Assembly: GCA_024449915.1 (NCBI GenBank)
Contig: JAMZAV010003266.1
Coordinates: 151,686 to 215,685, forward strand
Direction: 5' to 3'
DNA length: 64,000 bases
Source of the DNA: Sweltsa coloradensis
Taxonomy: Eukaryota > Arthropoda > Insecta > Plecoptera > Chloroperlidae
The position numbers and the translations under genes were made by a program. Each line of letters starts with the position of its first letter. Position 1 is the first letter of the stretch. Shown in pieces: positions 21,032 to 31,989 of the stretch. The notes beneath the pieces were generated by a model, which did no database searches, had not been told where the DNA came from, and worked only from the letters and a program-made list of their open reading frames with translations.

Positions 21032-21336
21032 TAGAGTGTGTTGATGTCTTCACAGTTTTTAAAATATCTGGATGTTCATAATATGTTGTCATTAGTACCT
21101 ATGTTTTCTAAGCTTTTTGGTTTTGTCTTTGTATCCAGTTGCAGTGTTTGTTAAGAAGTAAGGTTTTGTTTGTTTTGATATTGTTTTATGTTTTAAATTT
21201 CCTTGAAGATGGGCAGGGAGAACTGTCCGAAACGTTGGAACTAATAATAAAACCACACGGACTACCCGAAAATACAATGTCTGCATATTCAATCCGTGAA
21301 AGTCTGCGATATAACATATATATATATATATATATA

Positions 21337-21476
21337 TGTTAGTACTTTAGACAGAAATTAAAAAAGTGACTACACCGGGGTTTGAACCCGGGACCTTAGC
21401 TTACCGGGCTATGCTAAGGTCCCGGGTTCAAACCCCGGTGTAGTCACTTTTTTAATTTCTGTCTAAAGTACTAACA
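21337..21476. repeat. perfect 64-bp inverted repeat with tRNA B box
   Basis: Left arm 21337-21400 and right arm 21413-21476 are exact reverse complements around a 12-nt loop (TTACCGGGCTAT). The arms contain GGGTTCAAACCCCGG, a canonical pol III B box, so this looks like two halves of tRNA-derived sequence folded back. Confidence 0.9.
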
Positions 21477-21516
21477 TAACAGCGTCATAGTCGCCTACTA
21501 TAAAGCCAAGTTTAAA

Positions 21517-21627
21517 CATATATATATATATATACTTATATATATATATCGAAACGTTGGCCTAAAGTGAATAAACGTGGCATTATAACCGAAAAACCTA
21601 GTTCATTAATATATATATATATATATA
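21517..21627. repeat. (TA)n tracts
   Basis: Three TA runs (about 21519-21530, 21537-21549, 21609-21626) separated by short unique sequence. Confidence 0.8.
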
Positions 21628-21689
21628 ACTGAGTGGGTAAACTCTAAATAAAATTTATTTATTATTATTTATTTATACCCCTATGCTAG

Positions 21690-21795
21690 AGTTTATAGAA
21701 TAGAAATCATAGAAACCTCAAAAAAAATTTAAAACTAAGACAACAATAAAATCATTAATCAATCAACAAACTCATTTATAAACTTTCAATATCAC
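21690..21795 (+). repeat. LINE-A 3' UTR cut at the tail
   Basis: Ends TCACAGGTGGC and passes straight into M at AAACATCAGCTAG. The join falls at GCAA, which both parents contain. Confidence 0.65.
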
Positions 21796-21975
21796 AGGTG
21801 GCAAACATCAGCTAGAAAGAGCGGATCTTAATCCCCGAAACTAAAGGCGAGCTCAGGCAATCGTCGTCGGGGACCTTGCCCCCTTCCCTTGACGACCCCT
21901 CAGGCGACGATGACAATGACACAACGAACAATGACAAAGACGATGACGACCGCGACGTGAGAAACCCCCCTTCCT
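21796..21975 (+). repeat. M repeat, both ends truncated
   Basis: AACATCAGCTAGAAAGAGCG through the GAC block to GTGAGAAACCCCCC. Followed at once by a complete M 5' end. Confidence 0.8.
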
Positions 21976-22325
21976 AACCCCCGTCTGGGCCCAGGGTAGA
22001 ATTGGCCCAGAGCATGGCTCTGCTAATCGTAAAAGGCGATTCAAGAGAAAAAGTCCACCTCGCAAACATCAGCTAGAAAGAGCGGAATATCTTACTCCCC
22101 GAAACTAGAGGCGAGCTCTGGCAATCGTCGTCGGGGACCTTGCGCCCTTCCCTTGACGACCCCCCGGCGACGATGACAATGACACAACGAACGATGACAA
22201 AGACGATGACGACCGCGACGTAAGAAAACCCCTTCCTCCTCTTACCTGTGGCTGGTTCTGACCAGCATGGTCAGAACCTAACGGTTGACCTAACGGTTGA
22301 CCCGTCCTTAATCCAAATAGACCAA
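21976..22325 (+). repeat. M repeat, nearly full length
   Basis: CCCCGTCTGGGCCCAGGGTAG to CCGTCCTTAATCCAAATAGA. The 3' motif CTAACGGTTGACC is present twice in tandem (22278-22303). Confidence 0.8.
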
Positions 22326-23050
22326 AAAAATCCAAAATTGACAACAAGGTTTGGGAAGTGCCTTTTATTACTCCACCTTAACTGAACGTTTCAGGTTAAG
22401 CGACGTGTATTAAGTTTTCACTGCAGAGCTATTCGCCATCCGGAAAGCTGTTAAATACATTCTACGTTGTCTTTGTGGAGAAAACCTTTTGTGTTCAGAT
22501 AGCGTAAGTTCACTTCAAGCTATAAAACTCATGTATTCAAGTCATCATTTGATATCAGACATCCAATTCTATTTAGAAATACTATATTTTCTTAAGGTTA
22601 TATAATAGAGTTTTGCTGGATACCTGGACACGTGGGCATAAGGGGAAATGAACACGCTGATCAGGCTGCTAAGGACGCTTCCCAGCGTCGCGACGTTGAT
22701 TTCTATCTGGTTCCCGTTCCAGATGTCAAGAGTGGATTCAAGCAACTATTGTTGGATTTGCGACAAGCATCTTGGGATGTTTTGCAAAATAACAAATTGA
22801 GTAGAGTGATGCCCAGTGCCCACACTGACTAATAAAATTCGTCCAACTACGTCTCGACTCTCACGTAGAGAAGAGGTGGTATTGTCCAGAATTTGAATAG
22901 GCCACACACGTCTTACTCACGGATATCTCTTAACCAGAGAAAAGGTTATTCCCATATGTGACACATGTGATGTACCTTAAAACCGTACACCGTATGCTTG
23001 CAGAATGTACTAAATTTGATGCCTTGCGCACGCAATTTGATCTCTCCTTT
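22326..23050 (+). pseudogene. LINE-A ORF2 fragment: most of RNase H plus knuckle
   Basis: The longest RNase H remnant in the window. FTAELFAIRKAVKYIL supplies the conserved Glu region, CSDSVSSLQAIKLM the Asp-Ser region, and WIPGHVGIRGNEHADQAA the final region, followed by VPVPDVKSGFKQ. The CCHC knuckle follows near 22960-23000 after frame breaks. It is fused to M upstream. Confidence 0.8.
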
Positions 23051-23340
23051 TCATTGAAAAACATCTATCATATGAATCGTCGCAAACTTTTTAAATTTCT
23101 TATCAATGAAAGCTAAAAAAAAATTCAATTCACATTATACATTTTCTTTCTTTCCTTATTTCATTACATACAAAACTTTTTTCTGCTATTACTTGCTCAT
23201 CATCAATTTATTTTTTATTTATCACTTAGATAAAAATTTTATCATGAAATAACCTTAACCTAAATCTTCATCTTTCATTATCCAGGCGGCGCAATATGAC
23301 AAAACCCGGTTGAAGCACCCTTTTTTTCTCACCCCCAAAT
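23051..23340 (+). repeat. LINE-A 3' UTR and A-tail
   Basis: Tail at 23284-23325 has an extra C (ACCCGGTTGAAGC) and a T run. From here sequence quality looks poorer. Confidence 0.7.
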
Positions 23341-23639
23341 TGGGATTATTTTTTTTTCTGCCAAAACGGGCGCCCCAAGAGACAAATAACTCATTTTTTC
23401 TCTGTAATTAAAAGAAAATCACTTATTAAATAGGTATTGCCCAACCCCTAAAAATAAAAGAACCTAAAAGAATTTTCATATTGGGGGCTTTGCAAACAGG
23501 TTTGGGGGTTAAAAAAACAGATATTTTGTTACGCGGGGGGCCCCCTCACCGGATGTGACTGTGTCGGCACGAAATTGAAGCCTTTAAAGGAAATAAAAAT
23601 ATTAATGCTATGTTTAAATTAAATCATAAAAGGGAGAAA
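23341..23639. other. unassigned, homopolymer-rich
   Basis: Many runs of C, G, T and A. No ORF or clear repeat match. Confidence 0.4.
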
Positions 23640-23885
23640 TTTTCCCTCTAACTTAAGGAGCGCTGGCATTCGTCGTCAAAGCCGACCTTCCCCCCCTTGA
23701 TGCCCATGCACCCCTACGACGACGCCCAATAAAAACCGAACGATAACAAAGACGATGAACACACGTGAAAACCCCCTCTGCCTTTCCCCCTACCCTGGGG
23801 TTTCTGACCAGAAAGGACGTTCCTCCCATACCCTAGGCTACATAGCGCATTAAACCTAACCGTGGGAAACGCCCCCAAATAATTA
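23640..23885 (+). repeat. M repeat, strongly diverged
   Basis: GGAGCGCTGGCATTCGTCGTC, TACGACGACGCCC, GTTTCTGACCAGAAAGG and TAGGCTACATAGCGCATTAA keep the M order despite many indels. Confidence 0.6.
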
Positions 23886-23994
23886 AAACTTTTACCTTCT
23901 GTACGATTCTTGCCAAAGGGGGGGGAAATTTGGGCATAGAGATTAGAGACCGAACGTCAAACGGAAAACTTCCAACTCAAGATATCAAATAGAA

Positions 23995-24172
23995 TATATA
24001 AATAGGTTGCTATACAACTCTCTTTAAATTTCTTTTTTTTTAAAAAACTTAGAATACAGCACTTTATAATCATCAAACACACCATAAACTCTTTTATTAT
24101 TTCATAATAAGTATCACACGGGCGCAATAGCCCCAAAAGGGTTGAGCCCTAGATTCTAACGTCGTCGTACAT
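23995..24172 (+). repeat. LINE-A 3' UTR and A-tail, diverged
   Basis: AATCATCAAACACACCATAA, then a damaged tail (GGGCGCAATAG, GGGTTGAGCCCTAG, AACGTCGTCGT). Confidence 0.6.
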
Positions 24173-24727
24173 GTCCATTGTTTGGGGTTTAAGTGTTTTT
24201 CCTTTTCCGGGGTTTTAACCCATGGAACGACCTGCCCCCCCCGCCCTAAAAGACTGCCCAGAAAGTCTTTCCCTTCCCAGTGTAAGGAGTATTTGGGGAG
24301 AACCACTACAAGTGCCATGTTAATCTTTGGTTTCAGGTTTTTAAAAGGGCTTTTCGCAGCACAAGATTTCTACAAAGATTAAAGTTTTTTAGTAAAATTT
24401 TTACTGTGTCGACGCCTTTTTCTTGTTGTTAAAAAATGTAATAACAAAAAGGATAAACAAAAAAATATAAAATAAAAAATTTTACAAAAAATTATGACGT
24501 GATCTGGAAACCCAAATTTTTCCCAGTCTCAATTTTTGGGGCTTGAACTAATTAGGCGAAATAAAACTTGAAACAGGTTATCTTGCTAAACGGGACATTT
24601 ATTTTAAAGTATCAAAAAAATTATTTTCATGCTGCAAATTTCCACCCCTCAACACGTGATGAAGGTTTGTAAAGTTTTTTCATTAAAAAAAAATATGTGT
24701 TGGTTGGAAAAATTTTGGTGAGGCTGT
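24173..24727. other. no recognised feature
   Basis: Low-complexity AT-rich DNA with C/G runs. The overlapping ORFs at 24097-24382 have no recognisable domain. Confidence 0.4.
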
Positions 24728-25060
24728 AAATGCACATAAAATATTCCTCGTGTTCTGAGGTTTGGGACAACAAGTCACCTCTTCAACAAGAATTTTCCCC
24801 CCCGGGGGCCCCGGGGGAGAGCTGGCTCCAGAGCAGGGCTAGGGTGTTAGTGCCATAAAATATTCCTCGGTTCTGAGTTGGGGAAACAATCTCCTCTTTA
24901 ACAAGAAGTTCCCCGCCTGGGCCCGGGGTAGAGCTGGCTCCAGAGAGGGCTAGGCAAACGTGGGGAGGGGAGAAAAATTCATCTCCCACACATCAACTAG
25001 AAAGTAAGGGGGAATTATACTCCGCGAAACTAGAGGCGAGTCTGGGAGTGAAATCACCCT
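24728..25060 (+). repeat. tandem duplication holding M 5' ends
   Basis: Two copies of a segment of about 115 bp (24728-24840 and 24848-24955), each AAAATATTCCTCG...GAGCTGGCTCCAGAG...GGGCTAGG, the second with GCCTGGGCCCGGGGTAGAG of M. M sequence continues to about 25050 (AACTAGAGGCGAGTCTGG). Confidence 0.6.
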
Positions 25061-25507
25061 CTACGGGAAATGCACGCTGATCGGGCTGCTAAAGAACTTC
25101 CCAGCGTCGCGACCTTCTTTTAAACAGTTCCCGTTCCAGATTCAAGAGGGATTCAAGCAAAGATGTTGGATTTGCGACAAGCATCTTGGGATGTGGTGCA
25201 GAATAACAAATTGCGTAGTGTGATCCCACATTTAAATAAAAAAATACGTCCCCCTAGTCTCGACTCTCCGTATAGTGAAGATGGCATTTTCCAAAATTCG
25301 AAAAGGCCCACACGTCGTTTCACGGATACTCTTAAACCAAAGAAAATTATTTCCAGTGTACCATGTGATGTACCTTTAACCGTACTCATACTAGCAAATG
25401 TACCAAAAATGATGCCCTTTCGCTGCAATTTGATCTCTCCCAATCATATGAAGAACTTCTATCATGTGATAACGTCGACAAACTTTCTAAATTTCTCATC
25501 CATAGTA
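25061..25507 (+). pseudogene. LINE-A ORF2 fragment: RNase H end and knuckle
   Basis: GCACGCTGATCGGGCTGCTA (RNase H end), LDLRQASWDVVQNNKLRSV, then a damaged knuckle region and GAACTTCTATCATGTGATAA. Split at 25507 by a minus-strand M copy. Confidence 0.7.
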
Positions 25508-25730
25508 TTTTGTTTATTTGGATTAAGGACGCGTCAAACCCTTAGGGGCATAATGCCACTCTAAACCAAGGGGGGTGGGGAGGAGTGGCCCATGCTGGTC
25601 AGAACCAGCCACGGGTATTGGGAGTAAGGGGGGTTTCTCAAGTCGCGGTCGTCACCGTCTTTGTCATCGTTCGTTGTGTCGTTGTCATCTTCGCCGGGGG
25701 TCGTCAAGGGAAGGGGGCAAGGTCCCCGAC
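25508..25730 (-). mobile_element. M repeat inserted alone, reverse orientation
   Basis: On the minus strand it runs from GTCGGGGACCTTGCCCCC to TTAATCCAAATAAACAAAA. It splits a LINE-A copy between CATCCATAGTA and GTAATCTATTT, duplicating GTA. This shows M can move on its own, as a 5'-truncated, A-rich-ended insertion. Confidence 0.75.
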
Positions 25731-25975
25731 GTAATCTATTTAGCAAAATATAATTCACATCATACACATTTCTTTCATTTTTTTATTTTCATTCACACAC
25801 ATAACTTTCATTTTGCTATTTCTTTCATCATCATTTTATTTTGTTATTTATATTCTTAGAAAAATATCTAATCATCAAGTACACCGTTAACTCATCTCAT
25901 TAACTTTCATTATCACAGGCGGCGCAATATGACCTAACCGGTTGAAGCGCCCTAGTTTCTCAAGTCGTCGTCGTT
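25731..25975 (+). repeat. LINE-A 3' UTR and A-tail, right half
   Basis: Continues the interrupted copy to tail 25917-25971 (CCTAACCGGTTGAAGCGCCC, CTCAAGTCGTCGTCG). Confidence 0.8.
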
Positions 25976-26960
25976 TTTGGTTGTTCCATATGAGCCTTGT
26001 TGATTCTAGTGCTGTCCGTGAGTGAAATCATGTTTAGTTTGAATGATCAGTGTTCTCTACTTAAATATGCCGGTCTCTAGTTGATCATTGTTCGCTCGTC
26101 GATGGTGTCGGCGTTTACACGGTTGGCTTGGTCGGCTCTAAATTAATTCTCCCCTACTGAAAATCAGATCTGTGACTGAGTAGGTAGACTCTGAATTCAA
26201 AACTATTTATTTTATTTAACATGCGTTGAACTCATCAAAACGATGCGCAGAGACAACGTTGAGCCTTGTTCACAATAGAAGTCACAATAATGAATTAAAT
26301 TACTTCAACTTTCTGTAGTGACGGTTTTAAATGAATGTCTTTCTGTTCAATATACTACAATGTCAATATCGGATACTCAGAGACTTCCCTACTCTTGCCA
26401 ACACACTACACTAGAACTGCGTATACATGAATGTTTGAATTAGTTTTTTAAACACTTGGTGGACATGGATGCTAGAACAGGATGCTGTTACGGGACACTG
26501 TACGTTTATGAATTAAGAATGCGCAAACGTAGAAGGGAAGATGAGCTTGGTCTTTTTTAGATCTCATTTCTTTTGAGTGTGTAAAGTTTGGCTGTATTTC
26601 TACAAGTATTTTTATGTGTGTGTCTACTTTACCACGGCCGCCTGGCATTTTCCAACAAATTTGATCAACTTCCGCCGTAGCCTACGCAAAGCTCGTGGCC
26701 AAATTAACGCTGCTCCAAGTGAAACTAGTGCGTTTTACACGGACGATTACGAAACAAAATTAATATTGACAATAAGTATCTCTCTAAAACATTATAAATA
26801 TATTTGAGGAATATATTTTGGTATCATATAAAAAATTTCTAAATTGAAACATTCGATAGGATATAAATAACTCGCAATGAAAATAATAAATATAGGACTA
26901 TTTCTTTCCGGCGCGCAATGAAAGAGTGCTTCGACGCAGGGGCGTAGTAAATATTCTCAG
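25976..26960. other. no recognised gene; part of a duplicated region
   Basis: 26860-26960 (CTATTTCTTTCCGGCGCGCA, CGACGCAGGGGCGTAG) matches 35415-35475. Other parts appear single-copy here. Confidence 0.5.
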
Positions 26961-26964
26961 CACA

Positions 26965-29600
26965 TGTCGAGGCGGCGGTGCGCACTAGATGGTTGAAAGC
27001 TGCGAGAAAAGCGACGGTACTTACTTACTTTCCGTGTCCGGTTAAACACAATATTTCCAAAAATTTGCAACAGCCATTCCTTTCGCATTTGCTTCCAAGA
27101 TATCGCGCAGGGTACATGGTTCGTCGAGGCGGGGGCAAACCAGGAGGTGACTCGGATCCTGTACCTGTCCGCACTCACACATGGGCTCTTGGTCAGCTGG
27201 TAAAAGGCCCCACTTATGCATGTTGGTCCCGCATCTTGTTAAATGGGACTCCAGTTCTTAACGGTTTAATGTCCGCCAAACCGCGAAGGGACAGTTACCA
27301 CCTGGAGCGATCTCTTCCCTTGGTGCAATGTTCGGTGCAGGCAGTTCGCTGTTCCAGTGGGCGACACGATTTGCCTCTGGTGAACTTCTAAGAACGTGAG
27401 TTCTGGTCAAAAAGCTCTTTCTGGAACGAAGTCGTTTTGCCGCCTGTTGGTGTCCATACATGGGGTGGCGAGGGTCTGTCTCCTGCTTCGTCCTTTCCAC
27501 GTCTGCTGCGGTTATCCGGCGGATATTGAGGGTGCTATCCCGATAAGCGGGTACAACTTATGTACCGGGGTTGGTTTTAGGCAGCCCGTCACAATCCGCA
27601 CAGTTTCATTAATTGCGACGTCGACTCGCTTCGCATGCACAGAAGCGCTCCACACTGGAGCGGCATACTCGGCGGCCGACACGCACAGTGCGAGCGCTGA
27701 TGTCCTGAGCGTGGATGGTTGTGCTCCCCAGGTTTTGCTTGTCAGCTTTCGTAGAATGTTGTTTCGGGCGCTGACCTTTCCCTTCGTGTTTGTACAGTGC
27801 TGCTTGAAAGTTAGTGTGCGATCCAGTGTGATACCCAGATATTTGGGTGTCAGGCAGTGTTGGAGTTTTTTTACCTCTCCATACTATATCCAGTTCTCTC
27901 CTGGTCTCGCGGTTTTTCAGGTGAAAAGCACACACCTGTGTCTTACTCGGGTTTGGCTTCAACTGGTTCGAGTCATAGTACTGGGAGAGTTCCTCCAGGG
28001 CACTTGACAGTTTTCCCTCGACCTCCGTGAAACTAGAGCCTTGGGCTGCCAACGCTGAATCGTCAGCAAAAATGTACTGCCGTATGTAGTCAGGGGTGGG
28101 CTGGTCGTTGGTGTAGACGTTCAAAAGTACTGGCGACAACACGCTTCCCTGGGGCAGTCCATTCTTCTGCACTCTCCAACGACTATTCTTTCCCTGCAGC
28201 GAAACATAGAACCTTCTGTTCTGTAGTACATACCGATCATCGTTGTAAGTCGGAAGTCCTTCGTCTCCTCATACACTTTCCTCAGTAGTTTCCTGTGGTT
28301 TACAGTGTCGAATGCTGCCGTAAGGTCTATGAAAACGACGCCCGTGATTTCCTTCCTCTGAAAGCCGTCCTCTATGTGTTGGGTAAGGTTAAGGATTTGT
28401 CCGCAGCAAGATTTACCAGGTCTGAAACCCGCTTGTTGTGGTATAAACCTTTCTTCCAAGGTGCTCGCGATACGGTTCAGGATAAGTCGCTCTAGGAGCT
28501 TAAAAAGGTGGCACAACAAGGATATAGGGCGGAAGCTTTTGGGGTCATTGGGGTCTTTCTCTGGCTTCAGTAGAGCGACCACTCTTGCCTGTCTCCACAT
28601 CTTCGGTATTGTCATCTGCGATACGCTGGCATTCATAAGCTCCAGAAGCCATTGTAGAGTCTTTGGGCCTAAATTCTGAATTTGCTCAACCCTGAGCTCG
28701 TCCACACCAGCCGCTTTGTTCCACTTTAGGGCCTTGATGGAAGCTTCAAGTTCTGGCATAGTAAACCCTGTCCCAAGATGGTCTGTCTCGTATTCCACGT
28801 TCCGCACTATAGGATGTTTCAACTTTCTTCCGGACGTCTTGCCGTTGATAAGCAGTAGGCTAGCTACCTGGTTTGGAGTTACTTCCGTGAAGTTATTTTT
28901 TGGCTTTGTCGCATCTCCACTAAGGTTTTTCAGGAGTTTCCAGGCCCTTCTGCTGTTCTGTTTCATGTCCAGGTTCTCCACAAGTTCACACCACTTTGCC
29001 TTCCGGTCCTCCGCTATGGCTGCCATGAGTACTTCTCCAGCTTCCATCGTCTCTTCTGCAAATGGGTCTTCCTCGAACAAGGCCTTGTAGCGGTCCAGCA
29101 GGGGTTTGGCATCTCCGTTTAAACCAGGGATGTATTCTGTTCTGCAGCCTCTTGGGATGTTCTTCCTTGAGATTTGTTTGACTAGTCCGATGAATATGTC
29201 GTATTTCTCGATTTGGGAAGGATAAGGGCAATTTCAGCATCTAGATCGGTGCTGAATGCTGCCCAATTGGCCTTTTTGAAGTTGAACCGCCTCTGGAAAG
29301 GGACTCGTTCCGGCTTGACCACCGCACGAACTGTGACTATGATTGGTCTATGTTGAGTCCGAGGGATTGGTTGACCAACTTGCTTCTCACACTGTGCTGC
29401 AATTCTTGAGGTCACAAATATGTTGTCAGGGTTATAACCTCTCTTCCACCGACCTCTGTTGACTGTTGAAAGAGGAAGGCAGCTTCGGGTCGTGGATCAG
29501 CTGCAAGTCGTTTGCCTCCGCCCATGACTCGAGATATTCACCATTGTAAACAAGCGACGGTATGGACGCCTCACAGAGCAGCTCAGCAGAGACAGATGTG
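26965..29600 (-). pseudogene. Jockey-type LINE ORF2, 5'-truncated, frameshifted
   Basis: Minus strand, in order: end of the APE endonuclease (29560-29180: NGEYLESWAEANDLQL, RTQHRPIIVTV); linker; RT (29080-27850) with ALKWNKAAGVDEL, LLKPEKDPNDPKSFRPISLL, IPQQAGFRPGKSC, VVFIDLTAAFDTVNH; then, after a frameshift near 28170, NGLPQGSVLSPVLLNVYTND and YIFADDSALAAQ; then the C-terminal WRTLNRLRTG-like region and a cysteine-histidine knuckle near 27150-27040. Frame breaks near 29180, 28170, 27840 and in the tail silence it. It resembles Jockey/BS proteins. An intact product would nick DNA and prime reverse transcription. The 203-codon plus-strand ORF (27396-28007) is its shadow. No poly(A) is evident at the 3' edge. 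Confidence 0.9.
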
Positions 29601-30010
29601 GTTGTGTATTTAGCCATGGATAATATTGAATATCGACACAATATTATAAGCTGTTTAATAGAAGACAATTAGTTAAAACTACTGAGGTAAATAGAGTTGA
29701 TTTGTATCTGATAGATTCGAATTCGTTGTATACAGCCAGCAGGCCTGGCCTCAAAAGAAAGATTGGTGGCTTTACTTCGACAAGGAAGGCAAACAGTTTC
29801 TGTACTGGAATGTATGTTCTCTCGAGTTACCTATGACTGGGTCTAGCCAGCAAAGGCCTTGTATCAGTTTGAAATAGTTTTAAATCCTGAACCACTTTCC
29901 TTATCTGTACGTGGCTGGTTCTGTCCAGCATGCTTGTGACCTCCCCATATCCCCTGGGCTAGCGTGGTACATTACGACCCAACGGTTGACGCTTCCTAAA
30001 ACCAAATAAA
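29560..30010 (+). repeat. duplicated region, copy 1, with M 3' end
   Basis: TAATATTGAATATCG, AGGCCTGGCCTC and GGGTCTAGCCAGCA recur in order at 35570-35830. The last 100 bp are an M 3' part (GTGGCTGGTTCTGTCCAGCA ... CCCAACGGTTGACGC). Confidence 0.65.
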
Positions 30011-30034
30011 ACAATACTATTTAGGCATAACAAG

Positions 30035-30425
30035 CGGCCTAGATCATTGCTCTGCTAATCGTAAGAGGCGAGGACCAAGACAAAGTCTATTTTACAAACA
30101 CCAGCTAGTATTGAGAAGTATTTTACGACCCAATACTAGAGGCGAGCTCTGGCATTCGGTGTCGGGAACCTCTCCCCCCCCCTTGACGACCACCCCGACG
30201 ACGACGACGACAACAACAATGACACAACAATCGATGACGAAGTTGATGACGACCGCGACGTGAGAACACCCCACCCGCACCCCCACCCCCACCCCACACC
30301 CTTTCTTTACCCCCACCCGTGGCTGGTTCTGACCAGCATGGGTCCCTCCTCCCCATATCCCCTAGGCTAGAGTAGCGCTTTATGACCTAACGGTTACAGC
30401 GCCTTTAATCCAAATAAACCAACCA
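30035..30425 (+). repeat. M repeat, lacking the extreme 5' end
   Basis: ATTGCTCTGCTAATCGTAAG to ACGGTTACAGCGCCTTTAATC. GAC expansion at 30187-30212, and an ACCCCC/CACCCC run at 30270-30300. Confidence 0.75.
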
Positions 30426-30600
30426 GAGGCGAGCTCTGGTAGTCGTCGACGGGGATATGTACCCTTTCATCGACGAACTGTTGGACGACGACAACAACTA
30501 TGACAACACTAACGATGACAAAGGCTATGACGATGACAACCACGACGCGTCCCCGTCTGGGCCCGGGGTAGAATATAGCTCTGCCGTTCGTAAGAAGAGA
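30426..30600 (+). repeat. M repeat fragments
   Basis: GAGGCGAGCTCTGGTAGTCG plus GAC block to CACGACGCGT, then a new 5' start CCCCGTCTGGGCCCGGGG at about 30550 that breaks off after 40 bases. Confidence 0.65.
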
Positions 30601-30727
30601 GAAGAAGCGTAGGTTATCCCGATAACATCATCTTAGTGTGAGGCATTATTTGAATGCCTGCAGGCTACAGCTAGGTAGGGGACCCCGCCCGCACTTACGT
30701 CGTCCTACCCGACCTCGTTACCACCTA

Positions 30728-31112
30728 CCCCGTCTGGGCCCGGGGTAGAATGGCCCAGAGCATGGCTCTGCTAATCGTAAAAGGCGATTCAAGAGAAAAA
30801 GTCCACCTCGCAAACATCAGCTAGAAAGAGCGGAGTATCTTACTCCCCGAAACTAGAGGCGAGCTCTGGCAATCGTCGTCGGGGACCTTGTCCCCTTCCC
30901 TTAACGACCCCCCGGCGACGATGACAATGACACAACGAACGATGACACAGACGATGACGACCGCGACGTGAGAAACCCCCCTTCCTCCCCTTACCCGTGG
31001 CTGGTTCTGATTAGCATGGGCACCTCTTCCCCCCCCCCTAGACTAGAGTGGTGCATTATGAGTTATGACCTAACGGTTGACGCATCCTTAATCCAAAGAA
31101 ACCAAAAAAATC
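30728..31112 (+). repeat. M repeat, full length
   Basis: CCCCGTCTGGGCCCGGGGTAG to TTGACGCATCCTTAATCC. Nearly identical to the 10092 and 21976 copies. Fused downstream to LINE-A. Confidence 0.85.
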
Positions 31113-31124
31113 GTTCCCACCTCT

Positions 31125-31590
31125 TGCCTAGACCACCCAAATTTCTATTTAGAAAAACTAACCTCTAAGGGTTATATAATAGAGTTTTGCTGGATACCTG
31201 GACACGTGGGCATAGAGGGAAATAAAACAGCTGATAGGGCTGCAAAGGGAAAGGGCTTCCCAGCGTCGCGACGTTGATTTCAATCTAGTTCCCGTTCCAG
31301 ATGTCAAGAGTGGTTTCAAAGGCAAAGATTGTTGGATTTGCGACAAACATCTTGGGATGTGTTGCAAAAATAACAAATTGCGTAGTGTGATGCCCACATT
31401 GACTAACAAAATTCGTCCACCTACGTCTCGACTCTCTCGTAGAGAAGAGGTGGTATTGTCTAGACTTCGTATGGGGCACACACGCCTTACACCCCGGATA
31501 TCTCTTAACCAGAGAAAAGGTTATTCCCATATGTGACACATGTGATGAAACCTTTAACCGTACATCATATGCTAGCAGAATGTACCAAAT
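31125..31590 (+). pseudogene. LINE-A ORF2 fragment: RNase H end and knuckle
   Basis: FCWIPGHVGIEGN then frame breaks (an inserted AAGGGAAAGGG stretch near 31245). Knuckle ICDTCDE with TVHHMLAEC near 31525-31580. Confidence 0.75.
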
Positions 31591-31932
31591 ATGATGCCTT
31601 GCGCATGCAATTTGATCTCTCCCAATCATATGAAGAACTTCTATCATATGATAACGGCGACAAACTTTCCAAATTTCTCATCCAAAGTAATCTATTTAAC
31701 AAACTTTAATTAATTTCATACACATTTCTTTCTTTTCTTAATTTTCATTTACAACATAACTTTATTTTGCTATTATTTCTTCATCTTCAATTTATTTTTA
31801 TTTATACACTTAGAAAACAATCTAATCATCAAACATACCTGCATTAACTCTTCTAATTTACTTTCATTCACAGGCGGCGCAATATGACCAAACCCGGGTT
31901 TGAAGCGCCCTAGTTTCTCACGTCGTCGTCGA
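31591..31932 (+). repeat. LINE-A 3' UTR and A-tail
   Basis: TGATAACGGCGACAAACTTT, UTR, tail 31872-31929 ending TCACGTCGTCGTCGACG. Confidence 0.8.
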
Positions 31933-31989
31933 CGAGTCTATGTGCCTTTAAATGTATTTAGTATAAAAGTTGGAGTGAAGAAAATATTA

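Larger units (their letters stand above)
18879..21289. mobile_element. Penelope-like element ends in a head-to-head palindrome
   Basis: Two 5'-truncated PLE 3' halves face away from each other around a 27-nt spacer (20358-20384). The left arm (18879-20357, minus) carries a LINE insert of about 590 bp; the right arm (20385-21289, plus) does not. Each arm holds a GIY-YIG domain, a 3' UTR and a terminal segment with GGGCAGGGAGAACTGTCC-type sequence. The RT domain is absent from both. Confidence 0.8.

Noticed and set aside
18690..21627. TA runs as promoters or TATA boxes
   Set aside because: Pure alternating TA microsatellites at repeat edges. No gene starts next to them.
27396..28007. 203-codon plus-strand ORF
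   Set aside because: Antisense shadow of the Jockey RT, whose motifs are clear on the minus strand.
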